The notes under the pieces were generated by a model. The model saw only the letters and a program-made list of their open reading frames with translations. It was not told the origin of the DNA and made no database searches. A program made the position numbers and the translations under genes. A stretch of DNA of 64,000 nucleotides, from the NCBI RefSeq assembly GCF_009811555.1, contig NZ_BLIN01000005.1, positions 2,241,501 to 2,305,500 on the forward strand, written 5' to 3'. Below, in pieces: positions 57,215-64,000 of the stretch; position 1 is the stretch's first letter, and each line of letters starts with the position of its first letter. The DNA comes from Streptomyces caniferus. Lineage in GTDB: Bacteria > Actinomycetota > Actinomycetes > Streptomycetales > Streptomycetaceae.

Positions 57215-57940
57215 TCAACGGGTGCCGCGGGTACCGCCGTTGACGTTCAGCACCTGGCCGGTGAGGTGCCGGGCCGCCGGTGAGGCCAGGAAGGCCACGG
57301 TCCCCGCGATGTCGTCCGGGGACCCGGGGCGGCCCGTCGCGGAGGCGGCCACCAGGTGGTCGCGGCGCTCGTCGGTGAGCCGGTCGTGGAAGAAGTCGGT
57401 CCCGGCGACATAGCCGGGCGAGACGACGTTGGCGGTGATGTCGCGGGGGCCGAGCGTCCGGGACAGCCCGATGTTCCAGGAGGCGAGGCCGGCCTTGGCC
57501 GCTCCGTAGGCGCCGCCGGAGCCCTGGTCGGCGGCGATCGATCCGAGGTGGACCACCGCGCCGCCGGCCGCCAGCCGGTCGTCCACCGCCTTGGTGGTCA
57601 GCACGGCGCTGAGCAGGTTCGCGTCGAGGTTGGCGCGGAAGTGGCGGGCGTAGGCCGCCAGGCCGGTGGCCCCGTCCGTGCCGAGGTCGGTGTTGCCGCC
57701 GGCGTTGTTGACCAGGACGTCGATCCGCTCGGGGAGTGCGGTCAGCAGGGCGGTGAGCGCGTCGGGGTCGGTGTGGTCGCACACCAGTGGGCGGACGGTC
57801 CGGCGGCCGGCCGCGGTCTCGTCGAGGGGTCCGGGGCGCCGGCCGGTGACGATGACGTCGTCGCCGTCGTCGGCGAAGTGGTGGGCGACGGCGCGTCCGA
57901 TGCCGGTTCCGCCGCCGGTGACCAGGATGGTGCGTGACAT
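57215..57940 (-). CDS. Short-chain dehydrogenase/reductase
   Basis: A 241-residue SDR. The NAD(P) motif is TILVTGGGTGIGRAVAHHFA (TGxxxGIG). VDVLVNNAGG-like IDVLVNNAGGNTDLG follows. The catalytic Ser is in VVHLGSIAADQG, and the YxxxK motif is in GAYGAAKAGLASWN. The end GQVLNVNGGTRG is typical of classical SDRs. The Arg-containing TGRRPG after strand 2 favours NADPH. It is divergent from a MarR regulator with a palindrome between them, so it is very probably the regulator's target. Confidence 0.93.
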   Translation of the reverse strand: MSRTILVTGGGTGIGRAVAHHFADDGDDVIVTGRRPGPLDETAAGRRTVRPLVCDHTDPDALTALLTALPERIDVLVNNAGGNTDLGTDGATGLAAYARHFRANLDANLLSAVLTTKAVDDRLAAGGAVVHLGSIAADQGSGGAYGAAKAGLASWNIGLSRTLGPRDITANVVSPGYVAGTDFFHDRLTDERRDHLVAASATGRPGSPDDIAGTVAFLASPAARHLTGQVLNVNGGTRGTR

Positions 57941-57961
57941 ATGCTGAGCTCCGTCCAATAC

Positions 57962-57987
57962 GTTCAGGTCTAAATTTAGAGCTGAAC
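57962..57987. promoter_or_regulatory. Palindromic operator between SDR and MarR genes
   Basis: An almost perfect 26-bp inverted repeat centred on CTAAATTTAG, with outer arms GTTCAG and CTGAAC. It is AT-rich in a very GC-rich setting and occupies the 68-bp divergent promoter region. It is a natural MarR dimer site. Confidence 0.82.
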
Positions 57988-58008
57988 ATAACATCACCCG
58001 GAGGGCCC

Positions 58009-58584
58009 GTGGCAAGAGAATCCGAGGCGGACGACGGCAACGGCCGTCCGGCCGCCCCCGCCTACCCCGTAGCGGAGATCGCTGCCGCCTGGGAGCGCGA
58101 ACGCCCCGGCACCCCGGTCTCCTCCATCGGCATCGTGACGCCGATCTGGCAGCTGGCGAAGCTGCTGGGCGACGACCGGCGCCGGGTGCTGGCCCACGCG
58201 GGGATGGACCCGGCCACCCTCGACCTGCTCAGCGTGCTGCGCCGCAGCGGCGCGCCGTACACCCTGACGACCCGTGAGCTCGGCCGCCGCTCCCTGATCA
58301 CCGCGGGGGCGGTCTCCCAGCGGGTGACCCGCGCGGAGCGCGAGGGGCTGGTCACCCGACGGCCCGGCGAGGGGCGGCCGCGCACGGTCCTGGTCGAGCT
58401 GACCCCGGCCGGCCATGAGCGGATCGAGGCGACCGTCGACCGAGTGCTCTGCCGTGAGGCCGAGTTGATCGACGGACTCACCCCCGAGCAGCAGGAGCAG
58501 CTCGCCGGTCTGCTGCGGATCCTGCTCCAGGACACCCAGCGCAAGCTCGGCGACGACCGGATCGGCCAGGTCGGCGAGGACTGA
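58009..58584 (+). CDS. MarR-family transcriptional regulator
   Basis: A 191-residue winged-helix regulator. After a disordered N-terminus, the DNA-binding domain covers about residues 70-145. It shows TTRELGRRSLITAGAVSQRV as recognition region and LVTRRPGEGRPRTVLVELTP as the wing. Helices at both ends form the dimer. GTG 58009 is chosen for the GGAGGG close upstream and because the palindromic operator then lies outside the gene. It probably represses itself and the divergent SDR gene, with release by a small aromatic or electrophilic ligand. Confidence 0.9.
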   Translation: MARESEADDGNGRPAAPAYPVAEIAAAWERERPGTPVSSIGIVTPIWQLAKLLGDDRRRVLAHAGMDPATLDLLSVLRRSGAPYTLTTRELGRRSLITAGAVSQRVTRAEREGLVTRRPGEGRPRTVLVELTPAGHERIEATVDRVLCREAELIDGLTPEQQEQLAGLLRILLQDTQRKLGDDRIGQVGED

Positions 58585-58596
58585 GCCCCCGGCCGG

Positions 58597-59358
58597 TCAG
58601 GCGCGGGGCGGTGCGAAGGCGAGCGAGGGGAACAACGCCTCGTCGGGCAGCCCGAGCTGCGCCCGGAAGGCCGTCCGGCCCGCCGCGGTGACGGTGAGGA
58701 TGCGGGTGGCGACGGCCTTGACGACCCAGCCGTGCTCCAGGGCGTGCCGGTAGAGGGCGGCGCCGACCGCGCCGGAGAGGTGCCGGCGGCGCACCGTCCA
58801 GTCGAGGCAGGTGCGGACATGGGCCCGGTGGGCGGCCGAGGGGCCGGTGTCGGGGATGCCGAGGGCGGTCAGCCAGGTGGCGCCCGCCACGGTCAGCACC
58901 GGGCCGTAGTCCCGCCCCAGCAGGCCGCGTTCGGCCATCGCCTCGACGATGGCGACGCCGAGCGCACCGGCGATGTGGTCGTAGCACGTCCGGGCGTGGT
59001 GCAGGGCCCGGCGGTGGTTGGCCTCGGCCAGGGAGCGGATCGGGACCTGGCGGTAGGGGGCGAGGCCGGCGAGGTTCTCCAGGGTCTCCGCGGCCTCCGG
59101 TCCGGCCAGGCGTACGTAACGGCGTCGCCCCTGGCGCTCCTCGGCGAGCAGGCCTCCGGAGACCAGGAGGTTGAGGTGCTCGGTGGTGGTGGAAGGTGCC
59201 ACGGCGGCGTACTCGGCCAGTTCACCGGCGGTCCAGCTGCCGCCGTCGAGCAGGGCCATGCAGATGGCGGCACGGGTGCGGTCCGCGAGCAGTGCCGCCA
59301 AGGCGGCGAGATCGGGGGTCTCCGCGACGCTTTCCTGATCGGCGTCCCATCGTTTCAT
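58597..59358 (-). CDS. ArsR-type winged-helix transcriptional regulator
   Basis: A 253-residue protein. Residues about 20-95 form an ArsR-like HTH (LAALLADRTRAAICMALLDG, AGELAEYAAVAPSTTTEHLN, GLLAEERQGRRRYVRLAG). The remaining helical domain of about 150 residues (HHARTCYDHIAGALGVAIVE) is typical of ArsR regulators with an added ligand domain. No metal-binding Cys cluster is present, so it is unlikely to sense arsenic. ATG 59358 is used; GTG 59382 is possible. CAGAG-N4-CTCTG lies just upstream at about 59364-59377 and could be its own operator. Confidence 0.85.
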   Translation of the reverse strand: MKRWDADQESVAETPDLAALAALLADRTRAAICMALLDGGSWTAGELAEYAAVAPSTTTEHLNLLVSGGLLAEERQGRRRYVRLAGPEAAETLENLAGLAPYRQVPIRSLAEANHRRALHHARTCYDHIAGALGVAIVEAMAERGLLGRDYGPVLTVAGATWLTALGIPDTGPSAAHRAHVRTCLDWTVRRRHLSGAVGAALYRHALEHGWVVKAVATRILTVTAAGRTAFRAQLGLPDEALFPSLAFAPPRA

Positions 59359-59425
59359 GTACACAGAGTAACCTCTGATCACATTTCGGTGAGCGCCGAA
59401 TCATCCGGCTTCTATCCTCGAAACC

Positions 59426-59998
59426 ATGAAGGTCGCGCTGGAGAAGAGCAGTTCGGTCGCCCCGGCGCTGCTGTCCACGGAGAACGACGACGGGACATTT
59501 GTGCTGGTCGAGCTGCGCATCCGGTGGGAGCTCGGACCGGTCGCCAGCGTCTGGCTGCCGGCCCGCGGCCGGACCGCGCAGAATCTCGCGGTGCGCCCGG
59601 ACGTGGTGTTCAATCTGCTGCCCGACACGACGGGGGGCGAGGAGGGGCCGAGCGCCGGGCCCTGCTCCACGGACGCGCCGTGGACGGAGCCGTCCGAGCT
59701 GGTGCGGCCGCCTCGACTGGCGCACTGTCCGGTGCAGTTGGAGGCGCGCCGGGTCGGGGAGCGGACGGTCACCGACGGGGCGTGGACGCAGATCGAGGCG
59801 CAGGTGCTGCGGGTGCATGCCGATCCGCGGTGGGTGCTGCCGCTGGGCGGCGGGCGGATCGATCTGGAGACGTGGCATCCGCCGGTGCACGATTTCCGGC
59901 CGTCGGGCACTCCCCCGCCGCAGGCCGTGCCGGCGCCCGCGCGGGAACTGGCACAACAGCTGGGGCGGCGCTTCCCCGCCCCGAGCGGCAGTCCCTAG
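59426..59998 (+). CDS. Flavin-reductase-like (FMN split-barrel) protein
   Basis: A 190-residue protein that fits the flavin reductase-like split barrel. ASVWLPARGRTAQNLAVRPD contains the equivalent of the FMN-contacting segment. LAHCPVQLEARRVGERTV and EAQVLRVHADPRWV correspond to the later strands, and the segment GGGRIDLETWHPPVHDFR is also recognisable. It is divergent from an ArsR-type regulator, so it is a plausible target. TATCCT lies 7 nt before the ATG, again a leaderless arrangement. The assignment rests on motif memory and is moderate. Confidence 0.65.
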   Translation: MKVALEKSSSVAPALLSTENDDGTFVLVELRIRWELGPVASVWLPARGRTAQNLAVRPDVVFNLLPDTTGGEEGPSAGPCSTDAPWTEPSELVRPPRLAHCPVQLEARRVGERTVTDGAWTQIEAQVLRVHADPRWVLPLGGGRIDLETWHPPVHDFRPSGTPPPQAVPAPARELAQQLGRRFPAPSGSP

Positions 59999-60022
59999 GG
60001 GGCGCCCAGGGCGCCCACGGCG

Positions 60023-60051
60023 CGGGGCCCGGTCCACCGGACCGGGCCCCG
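60023..60051 (+). terminator. Terminator hairpin downstream of the flavin-reductase-like gene
   Basis: Perfect 13-bp stem (CGGGGCCCGGTCC with GGACCGGGCCCCG) and a 3-nt loop, 24 bp after the stop codon. Confidence 0.85.
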
Positions 60052-60062
60052 TCACACAGGCC

Positions 60063-60107
60063 CGCGGCGCCTGCCCTCCCGGTCGGGGGAGGGGGACAGG
60101 CGCCGCG
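60063..60107 (-). terminator. Terminator hairpin downstream of gltD
   Basis: CGCGGCGCCTG pairs with CAGGCGCCGCG. An inner CCCTCCC/GGGAGGG stem extends it. It lies about 40 bp past the gltD stop on the minus strand, followed there by the other hairpin. Confidence 0.82.
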
Positions 60108-60148
60108 GTTTGTTCCGCACGACGTTGTACGGGACATCGGGGGACGGA

Positions 60149-61609
60149 TCACACGGTCAGTGCGCGATCCGTCGGCTTGATGGGAGCCGGCAGGGCGCTG
60201 GCTCCGGTCAGGAAGCGGTCCACGCCCTTGGCCGCGGAGCGGCCCTCGGCGATGGCCCACACGATCAGCGACTGGCCGCGCCCGGCGTCACCGGCGACGT
60301 ACACGCCGGGGACGTTGGTGGCGAAGTCCCCGTCACGGGCGACGTTGCCGCGCTCGTCGAGCTCCAGGCCGAACTGCTCGACCAGGCCGTTCTCCCGGTC
60401 GGTGCCGGTGAAGCCCATGGCGAGGGTGACCAGCTGGGCCGGGATCTTCCGCTCGGTGCCCGGCTTCGGCTCCGGCCTGCCGTCCTTGAACTCCACCTCG
60501 GTCAGGTGCAGGTACTGGACGTTGCCGTCCTCGTCGCCCTCGAAGTGGGTGGTGGAGACGGAGTAGATCCGCTCGCCGCCCTCCTCGTGCGCGGAGGTGA
60601 CCTTGTAGAGCATCGGGAAGGTCGGCCAGGGCTGGTTGGCGTTCCGCTCGTCGCCCGGCTTGCCCATGATCTCCAGCTGGGTGACGGAGGCCGCGCCCTG
60701 GCGGTGGGCGGTGCCGACGCAGTCCGCGCCGGTGTCGCCGCCGCCGATGACGACCACGTGCTTGCCCTCGGCGCTGATCGGGGCGACCGTCAGGTCCCCC
60801 TCCTGCACCTTGTTGGCCAGCGGGAGGTACTCCATCGCGAAGTGGATGCCGTTCAGCTCACGGCCGGGCACCGGCAGGTCGCGGGAGGTGGTGGCACCGG
60901 CGGCGATGACGACGGCGTCGTAGCGCTTGCGCAGCTTCTTCGCGTCGAGGTCGCGGCCGATCTCCACCTCCGTACGGAACTTGGTGCCCTCCGCGCGCAT
61001 CTGCTCGATGCGGCGGTTGATGTGGCGCTTCTCCATCTTGAACTCGGGGATGCCGTAGCGGAGAAGACCGCCGATCCGGTCCGCGCGCTCGTAGACGGCG
61101 ACGGTGTGGCCCGCCCGGGTCAGCTGCTGGGCGGCGGCCAGGCCGGCCGGGCCGGAGCCAATGACGGCCACGGTCTTGCCGGAGAGGCGCTCGGGCGGCT
61201 GCGGGGTGACGTCGCCGTTGTCCCACGCCTTGTCGATGATGGAGACCTCGACGTTCTTGATGGTCACCGGCGGCTGGTTGATGCCCAGCACACAGGCGGA
61301 CTCACAGGGCGCGGGGCACAGGCGGCCGGTGAACTCCGGGAAGTTGTTGGTCGCGTGCAGCCGCTCGCTGGCCTCGGTCCAGTCCTCGCGGTAGGCGTAG
61401 TCGTTCCACTCGGGGATGAGGTTTCCGAGCGGGCAGCCGTTGTGGCAGAACGGGATGCCGCAGTCCATGCAGCGCGACGCCTGCTTGCTGATGATCGGCA
61501 GCAGGGAGCCGGGCTGGTAGACCTCGTTCCAGTCCTTGACCCGCTCGTCGACGGGGCGGGTCTTGGCGATCTCCCGCTCATGGTTCAGGAAGCCCTTGGG
61601 GTCAGCCAT
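60149..61609 (-). CDS. gltD: Glutamate synthase (NADPH) small subunit
   Basis: Takes electrons from NADPH and passes them to the large subunit, so that glutamine plus 2-oxoglutarate gives two glutamates. It has 486 residues. The N-terminal Fe-S region has [20 protein letters not shown] and [13 protein letters not shown], giving two [4Fe-4S] clusters. The FAD motif is [20 protein letters not shown] and the NADPH motif [20 protein letters not shown]. The late [20 protein letters not shown] binds FAD. The ATG overlaps the end of gltB by 8 nt, indicating translational coupling. Confidence 0.97.
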   Translation of the reverse strand: MADPKGFLNHEREIAKTRPVDERVKDWNEVYQPGSLLPIISKQASRCMDCGIPFCHNGCPLGNLIPEWNDYAYREDWTEASERLHATNNFPEFTGRLCPAPCESACVLGINQPPVTIKNVEVSIIDKAWDNGDVTPQPPERLSGKTVAVIGSGPAGLAAAQQLTRAGHTVAVYERADRIGGLLRYGIPEFKMEKRHINRRIEQMRAEGTKFRTEVEIGRDLDAKKLRKRYDAVVIAAGATTSRDLPVPGRELNGIHFAMEYLPLANKVQEGDLTVAPISAEGKHVVVIGGGDTGADCVGTAHRQGAASVTQLEIMGKPGDERNANQPWPTFPMLYKVTSAHEEGGERIYSVSTTHFEGDEDGNVQYLHLTEVEFKDGRPEPKPGTERKIPAQLVTLAMGFTGTDRENGLVEQFGLELDERGNVARDGDFATNVPGVYVAGDAGRGQSLIVWAIAEGRSAAKGVDRFLTGASALPAPIKPTDRALTV

Positions 61610-64000
61610 TGGTCGCCGCCTCCATCATCTTCTCGTGGGTCTCGGACTCGGAGAGTCCGGCCTGCTCAGCGGCGTCCTTGGCGACGAGCACTGCCTGGTA
61701 GGTGGGCGGGATGACCTTGCTGAAGCGCGCGGCCGTGGCATCCCAGTCGGCGAGGAGCTTGTCGGCGACGGTGGAGCCGGTCTCCTCCTGGTGGCGGCGC
61801 ACGACGTCGTGCAGCCACTGCTTGTCGGCGTCGTCCAGCGCGTGGACGGCGTCGACGAGCTCCTTGTTGACGTTGGCCTTGTCGAGGTCGATGACGTAGG
61901 CGAAGCCGCCGGACATACCGGCCGCGAAGTTGCGGCCCGTCTCGCCCAGGACGACCGCGTTGCCGCCGGTCATGTACTCGCAGCCGTGGTCGCCGACGCC
62001 TTCGGAGACCACCGTGGCGCCGGAGTTGCGGACGCAGAAGCGTTCGCCGACCCGGCCGCGCAGGTACAGCTCGCCGCCGGTGGCGCCGTAGGCGAGGGTG
62101 TTGCCCGCGATGGTGGAGTACTCGGCGAGGTGGTCGGCGCCGCGGTCCGGACGGACCACGACCCGGCCGCCGGACAGGCCCTTGCCGACGTAGTCGTTGG
62201 CGTCGCCCTCCAGGCGCAGCGTGACACCGCGCGGCAGGAACGCACCGAAGGACTGGCCGGCCGAGCCGGTGAAGGTGATGTCGATCGTGTCGTCGGGCAG
62301 GCCCGCGCCACCGAACTTCTTGGTGACCTCGTGGCCGAGCATGGTGCCGACGGTCCGGTTGATGTTGCGGATCGCGATCTGCGCCCGGACCGGCTGGGCG
62401 GCCTCGGCGGTGTCCGCGGCCAGGGCGTCGGCGGCGAGCTTGATCAGCTCGTTGTCGAGCGCCTTCTCCAGGCCGTGGTCCTGCTCGATGACCTGGTGGC
62501 GCACGGCGCCCTCGGCCAGCTCGGGGACGTGCAGCAGCGGGGCCAGGTCCAGGCCCTGCGCCTTCCAGTGGTCCACCGCGCGGGAGGTGTTCAGCAGCTC
62601 GGCGTGGCCGATGGCCTCGTCGAGGGTGCGGAAGCCCAGCTCGGCGAGGATCTCACGGACCTCTTCGGCGATGAACTGGAAGAAGTTGACGATGTACTCG
62701 GCCTTGCCGCTGAACCGCTCGCGCAGCGTCGGGTTCTGGGTGGCGATGCCGACCGGGCAGGTGTCCAGGTGGCACACGCGCATCATGACGCAGCCGGAGA
62801 CGACCAGCGGGGCGGTCGCGAAGCCGAACTCCTCGGCGCCCAGCAGGGCGGCGATGACGACATCGCGGCCGGTCTTGAGCTGACCGTCGGTCTGCACCAC
62901 GATCCGGTCGCGCAGGCCGTTGAGCAGCAGCGTCTGCTGGGTCTCGGCCAGGCCCAGCTCCCAGGGGCCGCCCGCGTGCTTGAGCGAGGTGAGCGGCGAG
63001 GCGCCCGTACCGCCGTCGTGGCCGGAGATCAGGACCACGTCCGCGTGCGCCTTGGAGACACCCGCGGCGACCGTGCCGACGCCGACCTCGGAGACCAGCT
63101 TCACGTGGATGCGGGCCTGCGGGTTGGCGTTCTTGAGGTCGTGGATCAGCTGAGCCAGGTCCTCGATGGAGTAGATGTCGTGGTGCGGCGGCGGGGAGAT
63201 CAGACCGACGCCCGGGGTGGAGTGCCGGGTCTTGGCGACCCACGGGTAGACCTTGTGGCCGGGCAGCTGGCCGCCCTCGCCGGGCTTGGCGCCCTGGGCC
63301 ATCTTGATCTGGATGTCGTCGGAGTTGACCAGGTACTCGGACGTCACACCGAAGCGGCCGGAGGCGACCTGCTTGATGGACGAGCGGCGCGCCGGGTCGT
63401 AGAGCCGCTCGGGGTCCTCGCCGCCCTCACCGGTGTTGGACTTGCCGCCCAGCTGGTTCATGGCGATGGCCAGCGTCTCGTGCGCCTCCTGGGAGATGGA
63501 GCCGTACGACATGGCGCCGGTGGAGAAGCGCTTGACGATCTCGGACGCTGGCTCGACCTCCTCGATCGGGATCGAGGGACGCTCGGAGGCGAAGGAGAAC
63601 AGGCCGCGCAGCGTCATCAGCCGCTCGGACTGCTCGTTCACCCGCTCGGTGTACTGCTTGAAGATGTCGTAGCGGCGCGAGCGGGTGGAGTGCTGGAGCC
63701 GGAAGACGGTGTCCGGGTCGAAGAGGTGCGGCTCGCCCTCGCGGCGCCACTGGTACTCGCCGCCGATGTCCAGCGCGCGGTGGGTGGCGGCGATGCCGGA
63801 GGCCGGGTAGGCCTTGGCGTGCCGCGCCGCGACCTCCTTGGCGATGACGTCCAGGCCCGCGCCGCCGATCTTGGTGGCGGTGCCGTGGAAGTACTTCTCG
63901 ACGAACGCCTCGTCCAGGCCGACGGCCTCGAAGACCTGCGCGCCCCGGTAGGAGGCGACGGTGGAGATGCCCATCTTGGACATGACCTTCAGGACGCCCT
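61602..64000 (-). CDS. gltB: Glutamate synthase large subunit (partial, C-terminal half)
   Basis: The 3' part of gltB; the gene continues past the right edge of the window, and about 800 of the usual 1500 or so residues are seen. The FMN-binding synthase domain includes [40 protein letters not shown] and [20 protein letters not shown]. The [3Fe-4S] cysteines are in [20 protein letters not shown]. The C-terminal GXGXG beta-helix domain follows ([32 protein letters not shown]). The glutaminase domain lies outside the window. It overlaps gltD and forms an operon with it. Confidence 0.96.
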   Translation of the reverse strand, partial: GVLKVMSKMGISTVASYRGAQVFEAVGLDEAFVEKYFHGTATKIGGAGLDVIAKEVAARHAKAYPASGIAATHRALDIGGEYQWRREGEPHLFDPDTVFRLQHSTRSRRYDIFKQYTERVNEQSERLMTLRGLFSFASERPSIPIEEVEPASEIVKRFSTGAMSYGSISQEAHETLAIAMNQLGGKSNTGEGGEDPERLYDPARRSSIKQVASGRFGVTSEYLVNSDDIQIKMAQGAKPGEGGQLPGHKVYPWVAKTRHSTPGVGLISPPPHHDIYSIEDLAQLIHDLKNANPQARIHVKLVSEVGVGTVAAGVSKAHADVVLISGHDGGTGASPLTSLKHAGGPWELGLAETQQTLLLNGLRDRIVVQTDGQLKTGRDVVIAALLGAEEFGFATAPLVVSGCVMMRVCHLDTCPVGIATQNPTLRERFSGKAEYIVNFFQFIAEEVREILAELGFRTLDEAIGHAELLNTSRAVDHWKAQGLDLAPLLHVPELAEGAVRHQVIEQDHGLEKALDNELIKLAADALAADTAEAAQPVRAQIAIRNINRTVGTMLGHEVTKKFGGAGLPDDTIDITFTGSAGQSFGAFLPRGVTLRLEGDANDYVGKGLSGGRVVVRPDRGADHLAEYSTIAGNTLAYGATGGELYLRGRVGERFCVRNSGATVVSEGVGDHGCEYMTGGNAVVLGETGRNFAAGMSGGFAYVIDLDKANVNKELVDAVHALDDADKQWLHDVVRRHQEETGSTVADKLLADWDATAARFSKVIPPTYQAVLVAKDAAEQAGLSESETHEKMMEAATNG

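Overview
The window is about 64 kb of very GC-rich DNA whose genes use G/C-ending codons and frequent GTG/TTG starts. Gene content is that of a Streptomyces chromosome core region. The order coaE, rpsA, polA, a liv transporter operon, an ANTAR regulator, pyk and gltD/gltB resembles, from memory, the corresponding region of Streptomyces coelicolor. No phage, plasmid origin or CRISPR array was seen.

Layout. 0.1-6 kb: TPR protein, cupin, coaE, PAC2-family protein and rpsA, all on the minus strand. 6-16 kb: methyltransferase, an HrpB helicase with a large low-complexity insert, a DUF3068 protein with its 44-residue partner, a secreted transglycosylase, a DUF4184 membrane protein and a rhomboid-like protein. 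16-29 kb: polA, an FdhF/YdeP molybdenum oxidoreductase, a hotdog thioesterase, the five-gene branched-chain amino acid ABC operon (livJHMGF) and an ANTAR response regulator. 29-34.5 kb: tRNA-Leu(CAA) followed by a free-standing HTH-LAGLIDADG gene, then pyruvate kinase, a SIMPL protein and a Tat-exported 5'-nucleotidase. 34.7-37.7 kb: a siderophore-type pair (PLP decarboxylase and amine/amino acid N-monooxygenase). An extra base in a G6 run frameshifts the decarboxylase and joins it in frame to the monooxygenase. 37.8-50.5 kb: AHL-lactonase-like hydrolase, PepN, an intergenic stretch with two inverted 115-bp elements, then an AraC/GH35/GH101 glycan-degradation locus next to a NarL-type two-component system. 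50.5-51.6 kb: a complete IS481-family element with a CCTAGG target duplication that supplies the transposase stop codon. 51.7-60 kb: sprT-like trypsin and a set of small enzymes and regulators, several apparently leaderless, including a divergent MarR/SDR pair around a palindromic operator. 60-64 kb: gltD and the 3' part of gltB, which runs off the right edge.

How the genes work together. Most of the window is housekeeping: CoA synthesis, translation, DNA repair, BCAA uptake, the last step of glycolysis and ammonia assimilation. The accessory parts are the iron-scavenging pair, the O-glycan locus, the IS element and the HTH-LAGLIDADG gene. Short palindromic elements lie between genes and, in two places, in frame inside genes (pepN and the GH101 gene).
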